From Actinomycetota bacterium (GTDB lineage: Bacteria > Actinomycetota > Actinomycetes > Nanopelagicales > Nanopelagicaceae), in NCBI GenBank assembly GCA_947452525.1, contig CANGCW010000008.1:1-16158 (forward strand): a stretch of 16,158 bases of DNA. The letters run 5' to 3'. The notes beneath the pieces are model-generated. The model was given only the letters and a program-made list of their open reading frames with translations. It did no database searches and had not been told where the DNA came from. Made by a program: the position numbers and the translations under genes. Of the stretch, positions 7,559 through 15,127 are shown piece by piece. Every line of letters begins with the position of its first letter. Within the stretch, counting starts at the first letter, position 1.

Positions 7559-8827
7559 TTAGTTAATTGCGCGCTTGATATCGCTCATTGCTTGCGTCCA
7601 TGCAGCTTGTGGCAATTGCTTACCAAGTTGGACGCGTGAGAGTGCTTGACCGATGGTGCTATCGATGAGGCGGTCCTTCTTTCCAAGTTGGAAAGGTTGG
7701 ACTGCATTTACGCTGGAAGAGTAGATCTTTCCAATCGGAGCGTTATTGAAGAACTTATCCTTAAGTCCACCCACAGCTGGATCTGTGTAGAGAGATGTAA
7801 CCGTTGGGAAGGTGAGGTTATGTACGAATTCGTACTTTTGTTGCGCTGCGGCTGTGTACCAACGAATGAAGTCCCACGCCTCTTGAGTGTGTGCGGCATG
7901 TGTTGGAATTGTGAGCGCGCTACCACCTTGGTTTCCTGCGCTTCCAGGAAGCGTTGCAACGTTCCATAGACCAGTTGTCTTCGGTGCGTACTGCTTGATG
8001 TATTGAAGCATCCATGCTGGAGCAAGAACTGTTGCGTATAGACCCTTATTCAGCCCTACGTTCCAATCAGGTGAGTATTGAGCAACATTCGTTCCTAGAA
8101 TTGCCTGACTTGCAGCGGCGGTGTAATTAAATGCGGATTGAATATTTGGATTATTGCTGTAAATCAAGTTACCGGAATTGTCGTAATACTTTTGCGCACC
8201 TTGATTAACAACCGCGGTATAAATTGTTTGGGCAATGTCAATGAAAGCTTTACCCTTCTGCTTTGCAACATATTGCTTGCCCGTCGCAATGAATTTATCC
8301 CATGTTGGCCAAAGAGCAGAGACAGCTGCTGGGTCAGTAGGGAGCCCTGCTTTCTTAAAGAGGTCAACCCGGTAAGCGACAGCTAGCCCACCGACATCGG
8401 TCGGAATGCCGAGTACCTGACCAGTATCAGCAACCATTCCATTCCAACGCCAGCCGAGGAATTGATCCTTGATAGTGGTGGAACTGGGAGTTAAGGTAGA
8501 AAGATCTGTGAGGTACTGGGTGTAGTTTCTAAATTCACCCATGTATGAAATCTCGACTGCGGCGATATCTGGCACAGCAGAAGAGGGAAGTGCGTACCGG
8601 AGAGCTTGAGCGTTGCCATCGAGGTCACTTTTCTTTGCCACGATTTTAATTGAAGGGTGAAGCTTCTGATACTGAGCAATAAGGGCGGGATCAATCACGT
8701 TTCCGTAAGTCCAAATAGATACGGTGATTGGAGAGGCGGCGTGGCTGCCTGGTGCGATAACGCCACCAAGAAGTGCAAATAACGCTGCGCCAATAACCCA
8801 AGACTTTCCAAATTTTGCTCTTCTCAT
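7559..8827 (-). CDS. ABC transporter sugar-binding protein, secreted, no lipobox
   Basis: This 422-residue extracellular solute-binding protein (SBP family 1, carbohydrate type) captures the sugar for the two downstream permeases. I chose the ATG at 8827 because it gives a clean signal peptide (MRRAKFGKSW, then a hydrophobic core to about residue 25, cleavage likely after SHA30) and has AGGGGG eight bases upstream. The frame is open to 8944, but that extension would run across the operator and promoter. The mature part opens with ITVSIWTYGNV, the usual first strand of this family. There is no cysteine anywhere in the 422 residues, so it cannot be a lipoprotein as written, which is unusual for a Gram-positive transporter. 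It is the first gene of the leftward operon. Confidence 0.93.
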   Translation of the reverse strand: MRRAKFGKSWVIGAALFALLGGVIAPGSHAASPITVSIWTYGNVIDPALIAQYQKLHPSIKIVAKKSDLDGNAQALRYALPSSAVPDIAAVEISYMGEFRNYTQYLTDLSTLTPSSTTIKDQFLGWRWNGMVADTGQVLGIPTDVGGLAVAYRVDLFKKAGLPTDPAAVSALWPTWDKFIATGKQYVAKQKGKAFIDIAQTIYTAVVNQGAQKYYDNSGNLIYSNNPNIQSAFNYTAAASQAILGTNVAQYSPDWNVGLNKGLYATVLAPAWMLQYIKQYAPKTTGLWNVATLPGSAGNQGGSALTIPTHAAHTQEAWDFIRWYTAAAQQKYEFVHNLTFPTVTSLYTDPAVGGLKDKFFNNAPIGKIYSSSVNAVQPFQLGKKDRLIDSTIGQALSRVQLGKQLPQAAWTQAMSDIKRAIN

Positions 8828-8835
8828 CGGCCTTG

Positions 8836-8841
8836 CCCCCT
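8836..8841 (-). promoter_or_regulatory. Ribosome binding site of the sugar-binding protein gene
   Basis: AGGGGG on the minus strand lies eight bases before the ATG at 8827. It supports this start over the in-frame ATG at 8944. Confidence 0.7.
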
Positions 8842-8854
8842 GATTAAATAGTCG

Positions 8855-8883
8855 TTGACGAGCCTCACCAGCCCTAGTAGGGT
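8855..8883 (+). promoter_or_regulatory. Candidate promoter for the rightward GH16 operon
   Basis: TTGACG (8855-8860) and TAGGGT (8878-8883) are separated by 17 bases. This fits a housekeeping sigma-factor promoter with a relaxed -10 box. The predicted start near 8890 falls on the LacI-type palindrome at 8890-8903, a geometry that would give repression. Confidence 0.55.
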
Positions 8884-8889
8884 TCATCG

Positions 8890-8903
8890 TGAAAGCGGTT
8901 TCA
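8890..8903. promoter_or_regulatory. LacI-family operator between the divergent operons
   Basis: TGAAAGCGGTTTCA is a palindrome with five-base arms and a central CG step, the class of site bound by LacI-family proteins. It lies between the binding-protein gene (leftward) and the secreted GH16 gene (rightward), over both predicted transcription starts. Near-identical sites occur at 15028 and 15133. The regulator encoded at 3347-4351 is the obvious candidate to bind it; this is inferred. Confidence 0.82.
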
Positions 8904-8908
8904 TGGAC

Positions 8909-8937
8909 AATTAAACCGCACATCCCAAAAATAGCAA
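8909..8937 (-). promoter_or_regulatory. Candidate promoter for the leftward transporter operon
   Basis: Read on the minus strand, TTGCTA (8932-8937) and TTAATT (8909-8914) are 17 bases apart; TTTAAT with 16 bases is an alternative. The predicted start near 8902 overlaps the operator at 8890-8903. The -35 box is only a fair match. Confidence 0.45.
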
Positions 8938-8961
8938 GAGCCAATCAAAGGAGACCGCCAC

Positions 8962-9837
8962 GTGAAGAGAAGTATCGCGCTCCTGGCGACATTATCGATC
9001 ATAGGTTTTGTGGTCCCGGCTCAACTCTCTGTTGCAGCAGCACCAGCAAAGACAAAGTTACTCTGGTCTGAAAATTTCAAAGGAAGCGCCGGCGGTACTC
9101 CGAACGCAAAGAATTGGAATGTCGTCCTCGGAGATGGTTCTGCACAGAACTTGCCTGGCTGGGGAAATGGTGAGCGGGAGCTTTATACGAAGAGTTCGAT
9201 TGCGCTTACCGGTGGATCAACAGGTGGATTAGCTATTACTGCATCACGTCCACCTGAAAGCGATCAACCACTTTGCTATTACGGTCCGTGTGATTGGTAT
9301 AGCGGAAAGATTGATACCGCCAAGAAGGTCTCATTCCAATATGGGCTGATTGAAGCAAAAATGAAGATGGCTCCTGGCGGCGGCACCTGGCCGGCCTTTT
9401 GGTTACTTGGAACGAATCTATTAAATAAGACCGCATGGCCAAATTGCGGCGAGATTGACATCATTGAGACTCAAGGAAATAACCCTGTGAGCGTCCTTGG
9501 TACTGCGCATGGCCCGGGTTACTCCGGAGGTGCAGCTAAAACTTATACAACATTTGCACCGGATGATGTCTCAAATGCGTATCACACATATGCAGTGCTC
9601 TGGCTGCCGAACAAGATTTCCTGGCTCTTCGATGGCAAGGTCTATTACTCCACGTCAAAGAGTGATGTCTCTCCAAATCCTTGGCCCTTTAATGCCAAGT
9701 TCTACATGATTCTTAACCTAGCGATGGGTGGAAATCTGGGTGGAGATATCGATCCGAACATCAACAGCTCAACAATGAACATTCAGTGGATTCACTATTC
9801 ATCCGTAAATGGTCAAGGAAAAGTAAGTTTCAACTAA
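8962..9837 (+). CDS. Secreted GH16 endo-beta-1,3-glucanase (laminarinase type)
   Basis: This 291-residue protein has an N-terminal Sec signal peptide (MKRSIALLATLSIIGFVVPA, cleavage probably near 25-27), then one GH16 domain. The catalytic motif CGEIDIIE gives nucleophile Glu164, Asp166 and acid/base Glu169. PGWGNGERELYT (65-76), GGGTWPAFWLLG (139-150) and LNLAMGGNLGGD (251-262) follow the laminarinase pattern. The start is GTG with AAAGGAG eight bases upstream. It is the first gene after the divergent control region and is followed after 16 bases by the next secreted protein. It should act outside the cell to make oligosaccharides for import. There is no linker or binding module, unlike the GH16 at 13121. 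Confidence 0.95.
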   Translation: MKRSIALLATLSIIGFVVPAQLSVAAAPAKTKLLWSENFKGSAGGTPNAKNWNVVLGDGSAQNLPGWGNGERELYTKSSIALTGGSTGGLAITASRPPESDQPLCYYGPCDWYSGKIDTAKKVSFQYGLIEAKMKMAPGGGTWPAFWLLGTNLLNKTAWPNCGEIDIIETQGNNPVSVLGTAHGPGYSGGAAKTYTTFAPDDVSNAYHTYAVLWLPNKISWLFDGKVYYSTSKSDVSPNPWPFNAKFYMILNLAMGGNLGGDIDPNINSSTMNIQWIHYSSVNGQGKVSFN

Positions 9838-9853
9838 GAATCAGGGAGAAGTC

Positions 9854-11335
9854 ATGAAGTCAGCAAATAAATTTGCGCTCGCTCTCGCGGGAATTGCGCT
9901 TGTGGCCTCTGGCCTCCAGGCGACTGCGGCAAAAGCCGATAGCGCATTTGTCTCTGACATAAGCTGGAGCACGCTTTATGCAAAGACAGGCGATGGGATC
10001 GTTGAGCAGAATCGCAATATCTTTGATGCTAAGGGCGTCTTGCAAGTCAATGATTCAACTCAACATCCGCTGGTCTGGGTACGTATTGATGTCACACAGG
10101 TGACCGTTCAATATAACGGCGGCGCGGCGCAGGCGAATAAGCAGATTCAATTTGTTGCCGATAATGCTGGCCAAAAATACACCTTCGCCGATGATATTTC
10201 CGCACCAAATAAGATTGTTACTACCGATTCCATGGGCGCAGCAAAGGTGACGTACACAGTTACTGGTATTCAACCCGATAACTATCTACGAGTCGGAATC
10301 GCAGATTGCGATTACATTAACAACAAAACCTCATGTCCACTGTACGCAAAGAATAAGAATGCGGATTTGGGAGGACCACTAATCATTCAATGGGAGAAGC
10401 CTGGATACTACCCAATTATTAAACTCGATCTTCAAAACTCTGCACGCGATGTGTATTGGGATTGGTCAGAGTTTAAGAATAGTTGGGTTGGTGAGCGTTC
10501 ACATGTTTACATCAAAACCTACCCCGTTGGCGCAACAATTAAACTTCCATATATAGTCTCGGATATCTGGGGTGCACCAATTGCGGATTACCCAATTAAT
10601 ATGGTCGCCCAGAGCGCATACTGTGGTGGAAATATCCACTGTAAATGGGCAAATACACCAAGTAACCTGAGTACGGATGCAGAAGGAAAAGTTACCTTTA
10701 TCGAGATCAACAAAAATACACCTGCAGAAGCTTGCAAGAACATCGATCCAACAACGAAGAAGCGTTGCGGAATTGGTGCGAATTTCCAGCCGACTACAAA
10801 TCAGATCCCAGAGTCCTCTGACATCTTTTGGCCTCAATTTGTAAATAGCATGACTATGAATCCGGCATCAATAAGTTATCGTGTCGTTAACAGAGGTGGA
10901 GTTGTCTCTCCTTCGGGGAACGATGTGACGGTGAATGGTGTTGTAAATCCACCACTTCCACTCTCATCTGGAACATCGACATCTGATGCCTCTGCCGTTA
11001 AGACTGTTCTGAGTTTGAGTTATCTCTATAACAATGCGAAGAAAGTCCTTGAGCGTGTTCCGCTTTACGCTCCGGATGTAACTGTCACATCCTCACCTGG
11101 CGCATACGTGCTCCGAGTCTGTCCAGATACAGTAAATCAGACCGATTGCCATAATTCAGGAATGATTTTCTCCCGTGACGTAACAGGTACCTCGCAGATG
11201 TCGGCGTCACAAACTTTTGGTTATACCTATCCAGCTACTCTGATGTTAGTTTCGACAGTACCGGGCACGGCGACATTCACCGTCAAGGTCGGCAATCAGA
11301 TTTATGTGCTTAAGCAAGATTTCGGATCGAACTAG
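9854..11335 (+). CDS. Secreted multi-domain protein of unknown function, beta-rich, four close Cys pairs
   Basis: I do not recognise a named family. The 493-residue product has a signal peptide (residues 1 to about 29, ending AAKADS). It then has three apparent beta-rich segments: about 30-182, 195-350 and 380-493. The second contains IKLPYIVSDIWGAPIADYPI followed by TDAEGKVTF, the pattern of the module in the next two genes; the first has a weaker version (KQIQFVADN, then TTDSMGAAKVTYTV). All eight cysteines form close pairs: 152/161, 257/263, 294/305 and 423/432, suggesting disulfides in an exported protein. There is no catalytic motif, LPXTG signal or C-terminal membrane segment. AGGGAGAA precedes the ATG by three bases. 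Its place between two secreted GH16 genes suggests a glucan-binding or surface role (inference). Confidence 0.85.
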   Translation: MKSANKFALALAGIALVASGLQATAAKADSAFVSDISWSTLYAKTGDGIVEQNRNIFDAKGVLQVNDSTQHPLVWVRIDVTQVTVQYNGGAAQANKQIQFVADNAGQKYTFADDISAPNKIVTTDSMGAAKVTYTVTGIQPDNYLRVGIADCDYINNKTSCPLYAKNKNADLGGPLIIQWEKPGYYPIIKLDLQNSARDVYWDWSEFKNSWVGERSHVYIKTYPVGATIKLPYIVSDIWGAPIADYPINMVAQSAYCGGNIHCKWANTPSNLSTDAEGKVTFIEINKNTPAEACKNIDPTTKKRCGIGANFQPTTNQIPESSDIFWPQFVNSMTMNPASISYRVVNRGGVVSPSGNDVTVNGVVNPPLPLSSGTSTSDASAVKTVLSLSYLYNNAKKVLERVPLYAPDVTVTSSPGAYVLRVCPDTVNQTDCHNSGMIFSRDVTGTSQMSASQTFGYTYPATLMLVSTVPGTATFTVKVGNQIYVLKQDFGSN

Positions 11336-11344
11336 GAGCAAAGA

Positions 11345-13090
11345 GTGACAATTATGTTGAAGCGAATCGTTAACCCAGTTACGCTTTTGGTTTTTGTGGC
11401 GGGCACCGTGTTAACCACGGTCTCACCGGCAGCACACGCTGCTTCAACTTCATCAAGTCGCTGGCTACCCTCTGAATCCTCTGGCTACGCCTGGGCGTTA
11501 GAGAACTTAGCAGCAGATAATCCGAATAACGCTGCGAACTTTCAGGTTTACTACACACCAGCAGTGAAGCTGTACGACATCATCGCCGCAAATGGTTCTA
11601 CCGTGAAGATTAAATGGCTCGTGACTGATGCCGGTGGGAAGGCACTTGCAAATACTCCAGTGACCTTAGCTATTAATCCGGCGTATACCTATCCGACCGC
11701 CAAACTGTTAGACCCAGTCTTAGATCCAACAAAGACTATGGCTGGTGTGGGGCGCGATCCAGTAAAGATGGATAACGCAGATATCCCTCTTGTTACCGAC
11801 GCGAATGGCTTTGTAACCTATTCAATAACGAATAACACTCCCAAGAGCGACGCCGAAGCACTCATACCAAACGACGGCGTTAGTGTTCCACCAAGTAGCT
11901 CAACAATTTTTACTCAACTCCAGCTTTATGTAGGCACTTTTGCTAACACCATCGACGGATACAAGAGCCGCAATGCAATTCAGACCTCTCAAGATATTGA
12001 TATTTTGGAGATTCACTGGGAGGCAGGGGCCGTAAAGGGTCCACAGGTTGCACCATCTACCGGCGGAACAACTGCTGCAGGCGCACCGGCGGCGCATCAG
12101 ATACGTTGGGATCAGAAAAACACCGTTGGCGTGAGCTGGAACTACATTAATAAAGCAGCTCTCTCAAGCATTCTCGCAGGCGAGTACTTCACTCCAAAAG
12201 TTAACTTCTACGATCTCTTCTCTCTCTTTGGGACGAAGGTGAATATCGCATGGCATGTGACGGACGCGGCTGGAAAGGCGTTAGCCAATACCCCAGTTAC
12301 TCTCATCATCAACCCTGCCTACTCGAATGGAACAGGAAACGTAAAAGATGCGAATTCTAAAACAGTTCCGCTTGCCTATAACGGCAATCAGGATGGGGTA
12401 AATATTCCATTGGTTACTGATGCTAACGGTGATGTTACCTACCCACTTCAGAATCTTGATACTGCTTCAACTGCTGAGCCGGCTCCGTTTGATAAGCAGA
12501 GCGCCCCGGTAGGTACTCCAAATGTTTCAACGCAGTTGCTTCTCTACACGGGCACATATGCAAATTACGCTGCACGTACTCCATCTTGGTCTGTGCAAAA
12601 GATTCAAGATGAAGATATTTTAGAGATTCACTGGGTATCAAGCCTTCCGGTTGCAACGACAGGTACACCATCATCAAATGCAGGTGGAATTGCTCCATCG
12701 GGTGGGATTCAACCAACCGGACCAATTGATACCTCTAACTCTGGCGATGCCCCAATCGGTTTTGGTAGCGGAAAGGCTCCGAAGAATCTGACCCCACCTA
12801 CACTTGCAAAGAATGTAAAGGTTGGTGGAACAGTTACTGCCTCACTTGGTAAGTGGGATCTTGGCGGCAACGCTAGCGCTGCAATCTCTTGGTATGCCTG
12901 CAAGACCGTCGGCGCCCCGGCAAACAAACTGCCCGGTGGTTGTACCTTAATTCCGAATCTCACAGGGACACGTCTCGTTGTGACCGCAAAGATGAAGGGC
13001 TCCGCAATTCGAGTTGCGGTTAAGCAGACCAATCAGAGTGGGTCATCAGTGAAATTCTCTGCATCAACCTCAGTTGTAAAGCAAGGATGA
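11345..13090 (+). CDS. Secreted protein with two copies of an unrecognised module and a C-terminal Ig-like domain
   Basis: The 581-residue product starts at GTG (AGGAG six bases upstream, overlapping the previous stop codon) and has a signal peptide of about 33 residues ending AAHAAS. Two tandem modules follow, about 39-226 and 253-431. Each contains VTDAxGKALANTPVTLxINPAY, then IPLVTDANGxVTY, then TQLxLYxGTxAN, and ends DILEIHW. A Gly/Thr/Pro/Ser-rich linker (about 433-478) leads to a C-terminal Ig-like domain at 479-579 (LTPPTLAKNVKVGGTVTASL, GKWDLGG, ISWYACK). That domain resembles Ig-like repeats seen in actinobacterial surface proteins and has Cys519 and Cys533. No enzymatic motif is visible. 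The tandem modules look like a binding or scaffold unit for the glucan, which is inferred only from the neighbours. Confidence 0.85.
   Translation: MTIMLKRIVNPVTLLVFVAGTVLTTVSPAAHAASTSSSRWLPSESSGYAWALENLAADNPNNAANFQVYYTPAVKLYDIIAANGSTVKIKWLVTDAGGKALANTPVTLAINPAYTYPTAKLLDPVLDPTKTMAGVGRDPVKMDNADIPLVTDANGFVTYSITNNTPKSDAEALIPNDGVSVPPSSSTIFTQLQLYVGTFANTIDGYKSRNAIQTSQDIDILEIHWEAGAVKGPQVAPSTGGTTAAGAPAAHQIRWDQKNTVGVSWNYINKAALSSILAGEYFTPKVNFYDLFSLFGTKVNIAWHVTDAAGKALANTPVTLIINPAYSNGTGNVKDANSKTVPLAYNGNQDGVNIPLVTDANGDVTYPLQNLDTASTAEPAPFDKQSAPVGTPNVSTQLLLYTGTYANYAARTPSWSVQKIQDEDILEIHWVSSLPVATTGTPSSNAGGIAPSGGIQPTGPIDTSNSGDAPIGFGSGKAPKNLTPPTLAKNVKVGGTVTASLGKWDLGGNASAAISWYACKTVGAPANKLPGGCTLIPNLTGTRLVVTAKMKGSAIRVAVKQTNQSGSSVKFSASTSVVKQG
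11459..12637 (+). repeat. Tandem duplicated protein module (two copies)
   Basis: The coding segments for residues 39-226 (about 11459-12022) and 253-431 (about 12101-12637) are diverged duplicates. They share LANTPVTL, IPLVTDANG and DILEIHW but differ in length in the loop after the NPAY motif. The repeat is at protein level; the DNA has diverged. Confidence 0.8.
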
Positions 13091-13120
13091 AATCGGCGAA
13101 GAACGAGTAAGACGGCAGTT

Positions 13121-14989
13121 GTGAACCTAGTAAAGCTTCAACGCACAGCTCTCTCTGTTCTCCTTTCCGTCGCCCTAGTGGCGAGTGGATCGAACGTGAG
13201 TGGTGCAACTATTTATATTGCTAAAGGTGTGAGTTGCAAAATAAAAGGTCAACTCGCAACCTCGAAGAAGATTCGCTACATCTGCACAAAAGTCGGAAAG
13301 AAAATGACGTGGCAGATTTACGTTAAGCCGAAGGTAGTTCCAACGCCAACGCCAACGCCAACACCAACCCCAACACCAACACCAACCCCAACGCCAACCC
13401 CAACACCAACGCCAACCCCAACACCAACGCCAACCCCAACACCAACGCCAACCCCAACACCAACGCCAACCCCAACGCCAACCCCAACGCCCACTCCAAC
13501 ACCAACACCAACGCCCACTCCAACACCAACGCCCCCTCCGACTCAGCCACCGGTGGTGATACCACCCCCACCGCCACCGACCCCAATGCCTACCCCGACA
13601 CCCACTCCAACTGGCACCGGTCTGCTTACCTCGCGCATTATCTTTCCTGCCCACGGATTACTTGGCTTAGTTGATAAAACCGGTTATGCCGTGAGCTGGT
13701 CTCAATACTATGGAACCGGACTTGGGTATAAAGATGCTTATGCAATTCAAGGAAGTGCATTCACTCTCACCTGGCAGGTAGTTGATGCACATGGATCACC
13801 CTTGGCAAATACAGCTGTGACACTTCTTGCGAACAAGGGGTACGGTCAATCAAATGCAACATTTACCATCGGTGGGCTAGAAGTTGTTAATTCAGCAGGC
13901 GCCGGTGATGGGCTCGATGTACCAGGGCGAACTGATGGAGAGGGTCTCGTCTCGTTTGAAGTGACGGACACGACCCAAGGGTCTGGCGAACCAGCCACCA
14001 CGCCTATAAATGCTGTGGATCCTCTCGATGCCCCAGGTGTTAGCGGGGGATACTTCGGTCAGTTTGGTCTTCGAATCGGTTCGACCACGCAATTGAACCA
14101 GACTATGGATATCGTAGAAGTCCACATCATTTCTAATGGAATCGGTGCGCCCCAACCGATTAATTACGACACTAATCCGGGAACTCTTCTATGGTCACAA
14201 GAGTTCAACGATAATTCGGGAACACTTCCGCAGAGTTCTGTGTGGACCCCTTTGCTCGGAAACGGTTTTGATCAATTGGGTTTCTACAATTACGGCACAG
14301 GCGAGATTGAATTAAATAGTGCAACCGCTGCCCAGACTGATGGGAATGGAAATCTTGTTCTCACTGCAACCAAAAGTGGAGGAAGCTGGACTAGTTCTCG
14401 CATCTGGACTCAAGGAAAGGTGAACTTCCAATACGGACAACTCGAGGCTCGAATCTGGCTCCCTGCAGGAAGCTTCAACTGGCCGGCTTTCTGGATGTTG
14501 GGTTCGAACTACAAATTTCCTAACGGAGGGGGTGGGGATACTTACTGGCCCAACTCCGGGGAGATAGATATTGCAGAGGGCCTAGCTGGAAACTCTCTTC
14601 TTCAATCGACTCTGCACGGCAACAATCCCGATAACTCCGATTGGAACGGTGGCGGGGGAGTAACCGCCGTCGCCCCACTCCTCAATTTGAGCGCGGGATT
14701 CCACACCTTCGGAATGCTTTGGACCCCAAACATCGTCTCCTTTACGCTCGACGGGTATATCTTCGTCACAAACACCTTCGAGAACAGGAAAGTCACGCAA
14801 CTCAAGGGTGGAGGACGCTCAATCTTCGATAGCAACGGGATCTGGCCCTTCAATAAGCCCTTCTTCCTCATTCTGGACAACGCCATTCCGGGCAGTGCCG
14901 CAGGCCTGCCAGATGGCACGACAGGGAGCATGAAGGTCGACTGGATCCACTACTACGCCTACCAAGGCTTTGGAACAGTCACCCCCTAG
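13121..14989 (+). CDS. Modular secreted GH16 glucanase with long Pro-Thr linker
   Basis: This 622-residue protein begins at GTG with a signal peptide (1 to about 29). Next is a small two-cysteine segment, about 36-65 (GVSCKIKG, then YICTKVGKKMTW). Residues 74-137 are 32 consecutive Pro-Thr dipeptides, followed by a Pro-rich stretch to about 167. The module shared with the previous gene spans about 168-338 (WQVVDAHGSPLANTAVTLL, DIVEVHI). A GH16 domain fills 356-620. Its motif SGEIDIAE gives nucleophile Glu481, Asp483 and acid/base Glu486. The substrate-site segment NYGTGEIELN differs from the PGWGN form of the other two GH16 proteins, so this belongs to another GH16 branch. Shine-Dalgarno support for the start is weak (GACGG). 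It probably attacks insoluble or complex beta-glucan. Confidence 0.93.
   Translation: MNLVKLQRTALSVLLSVALVASGSNVSGATIYIAKGVSCKIKGQLATSKKIRYICTKVGKKMTWQIYVKPKVVPTPTPTPTPTPTPTPTPTPTPTPTPTPTPTPTPTPTPTPTPTPTPTPTPTPTPTPTPTPTPTPTPPPTQPPVVIPPPPPPTPMPTPTPTPTGTGLLTSRIIFPAHGLLGLVDKTGYAVSWSQYYGTGLGYKDAYAIQGSAFTLTWQVVDAHGSPLANTAVTLLANKGYGQSNATFTIGGLEVVNSAGAGDGLDVPGRTDGEGLVSFEVTDTTQGSGEPATTPINAVDPLDAPGVSGGYFGQFGLRIGSTTQLNQTMDIVEVHIISNGIGAPQPINYDTNPGTLLWSQEFNDNSGTLPQSSVWTPLLGNGFDQLGFYNYGTGEIELNSATAAQTDGNGNLVLTATKSGGSWTSSRIWTQGKVNFQYGQLEARIWLPAGSFNWPAFWMLGSNYKFPNGGGGDTYWPNSGEIDIAEGLAGNSLLQSTLHGNNPDNSDWNGGGGVTAVAPLLNLSAGFHTFGMLWTPNIVSFTLDGYIFVTNTFENRKVTQLKGGGRSIFDSNGIWPFNKPFFLILDNAIPGSAAGLPDGTTGSMKVDWIHYYAYQGFGTVTP
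13340..13531 (+). repeat. Six-base microsatellite encoding 32 Pro-Thr dipeptides
   Basis: There are 64 codons alternating CCN and ACN without interruption. Third bases show a higher-order period. An 18-base unit (cca acg cca acc cca aca) repeats four times over pairs 9-20. A later unit with ccc act occurs twice. All units are multiples of three, so slippage would change linker length but not frame. Confidence 0.97.
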
Positions 14990-15027
14990 GCGCCATATCA
15001 ACTCATACTTATGACTCTATGCCGTTC

Positions 15028-15041
15028 TGAAATCGCTTTCA
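15028..15041. promoter_or_regulatory. LacI-family operator, distal site
   Basis: TGAAATCGCTTTCA has TGAAA/TTTCA arms and a central CG, matching the site at 8890. It lies in the non-coding stretch upstream of the gene at 15261, 105 bases centre to centre from the site at 15133. Confidence 0.78.
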
Positions 15042-15127
15042 AGCCTGTAAACAAGCGTTTTCTGCAGTACCCCATATTATAACAATTTGATAACAACGCC
15101 AAGTAGTTCAAATTAACTATTGTTCTA

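Noticed and set aside
8828..8944. Upstream extension of the sugar-binding protein with a Cys near its start (MALAIFGMCG)
   Set aside because: It would place coding sequence across the operator and promoter candidates. The Cys context is not a real lipobox, and the ATG at 8827 has a clean signal peptide and ribosome site.
13340..13531. CRISPR-like or spacer-containing repeat array
   Set aside because: The repeat is a perfect in-frame codon microsatellite with no spacers.
13175..13654. Open frames on the minus strand rich in Gly-Val or Trp-Gly-Arg
   Set aside because: They are mirror products of the Pro-Thr repeat and adjoining coding DNA.
15046..15066. Third operator copy near TGTAAACAAGCGTTTTCTGCA
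   Set aside because: Only one half matches; four of the fixed positions differ from the other sites. Noted as a possible weak auxiliary site but not annotated.
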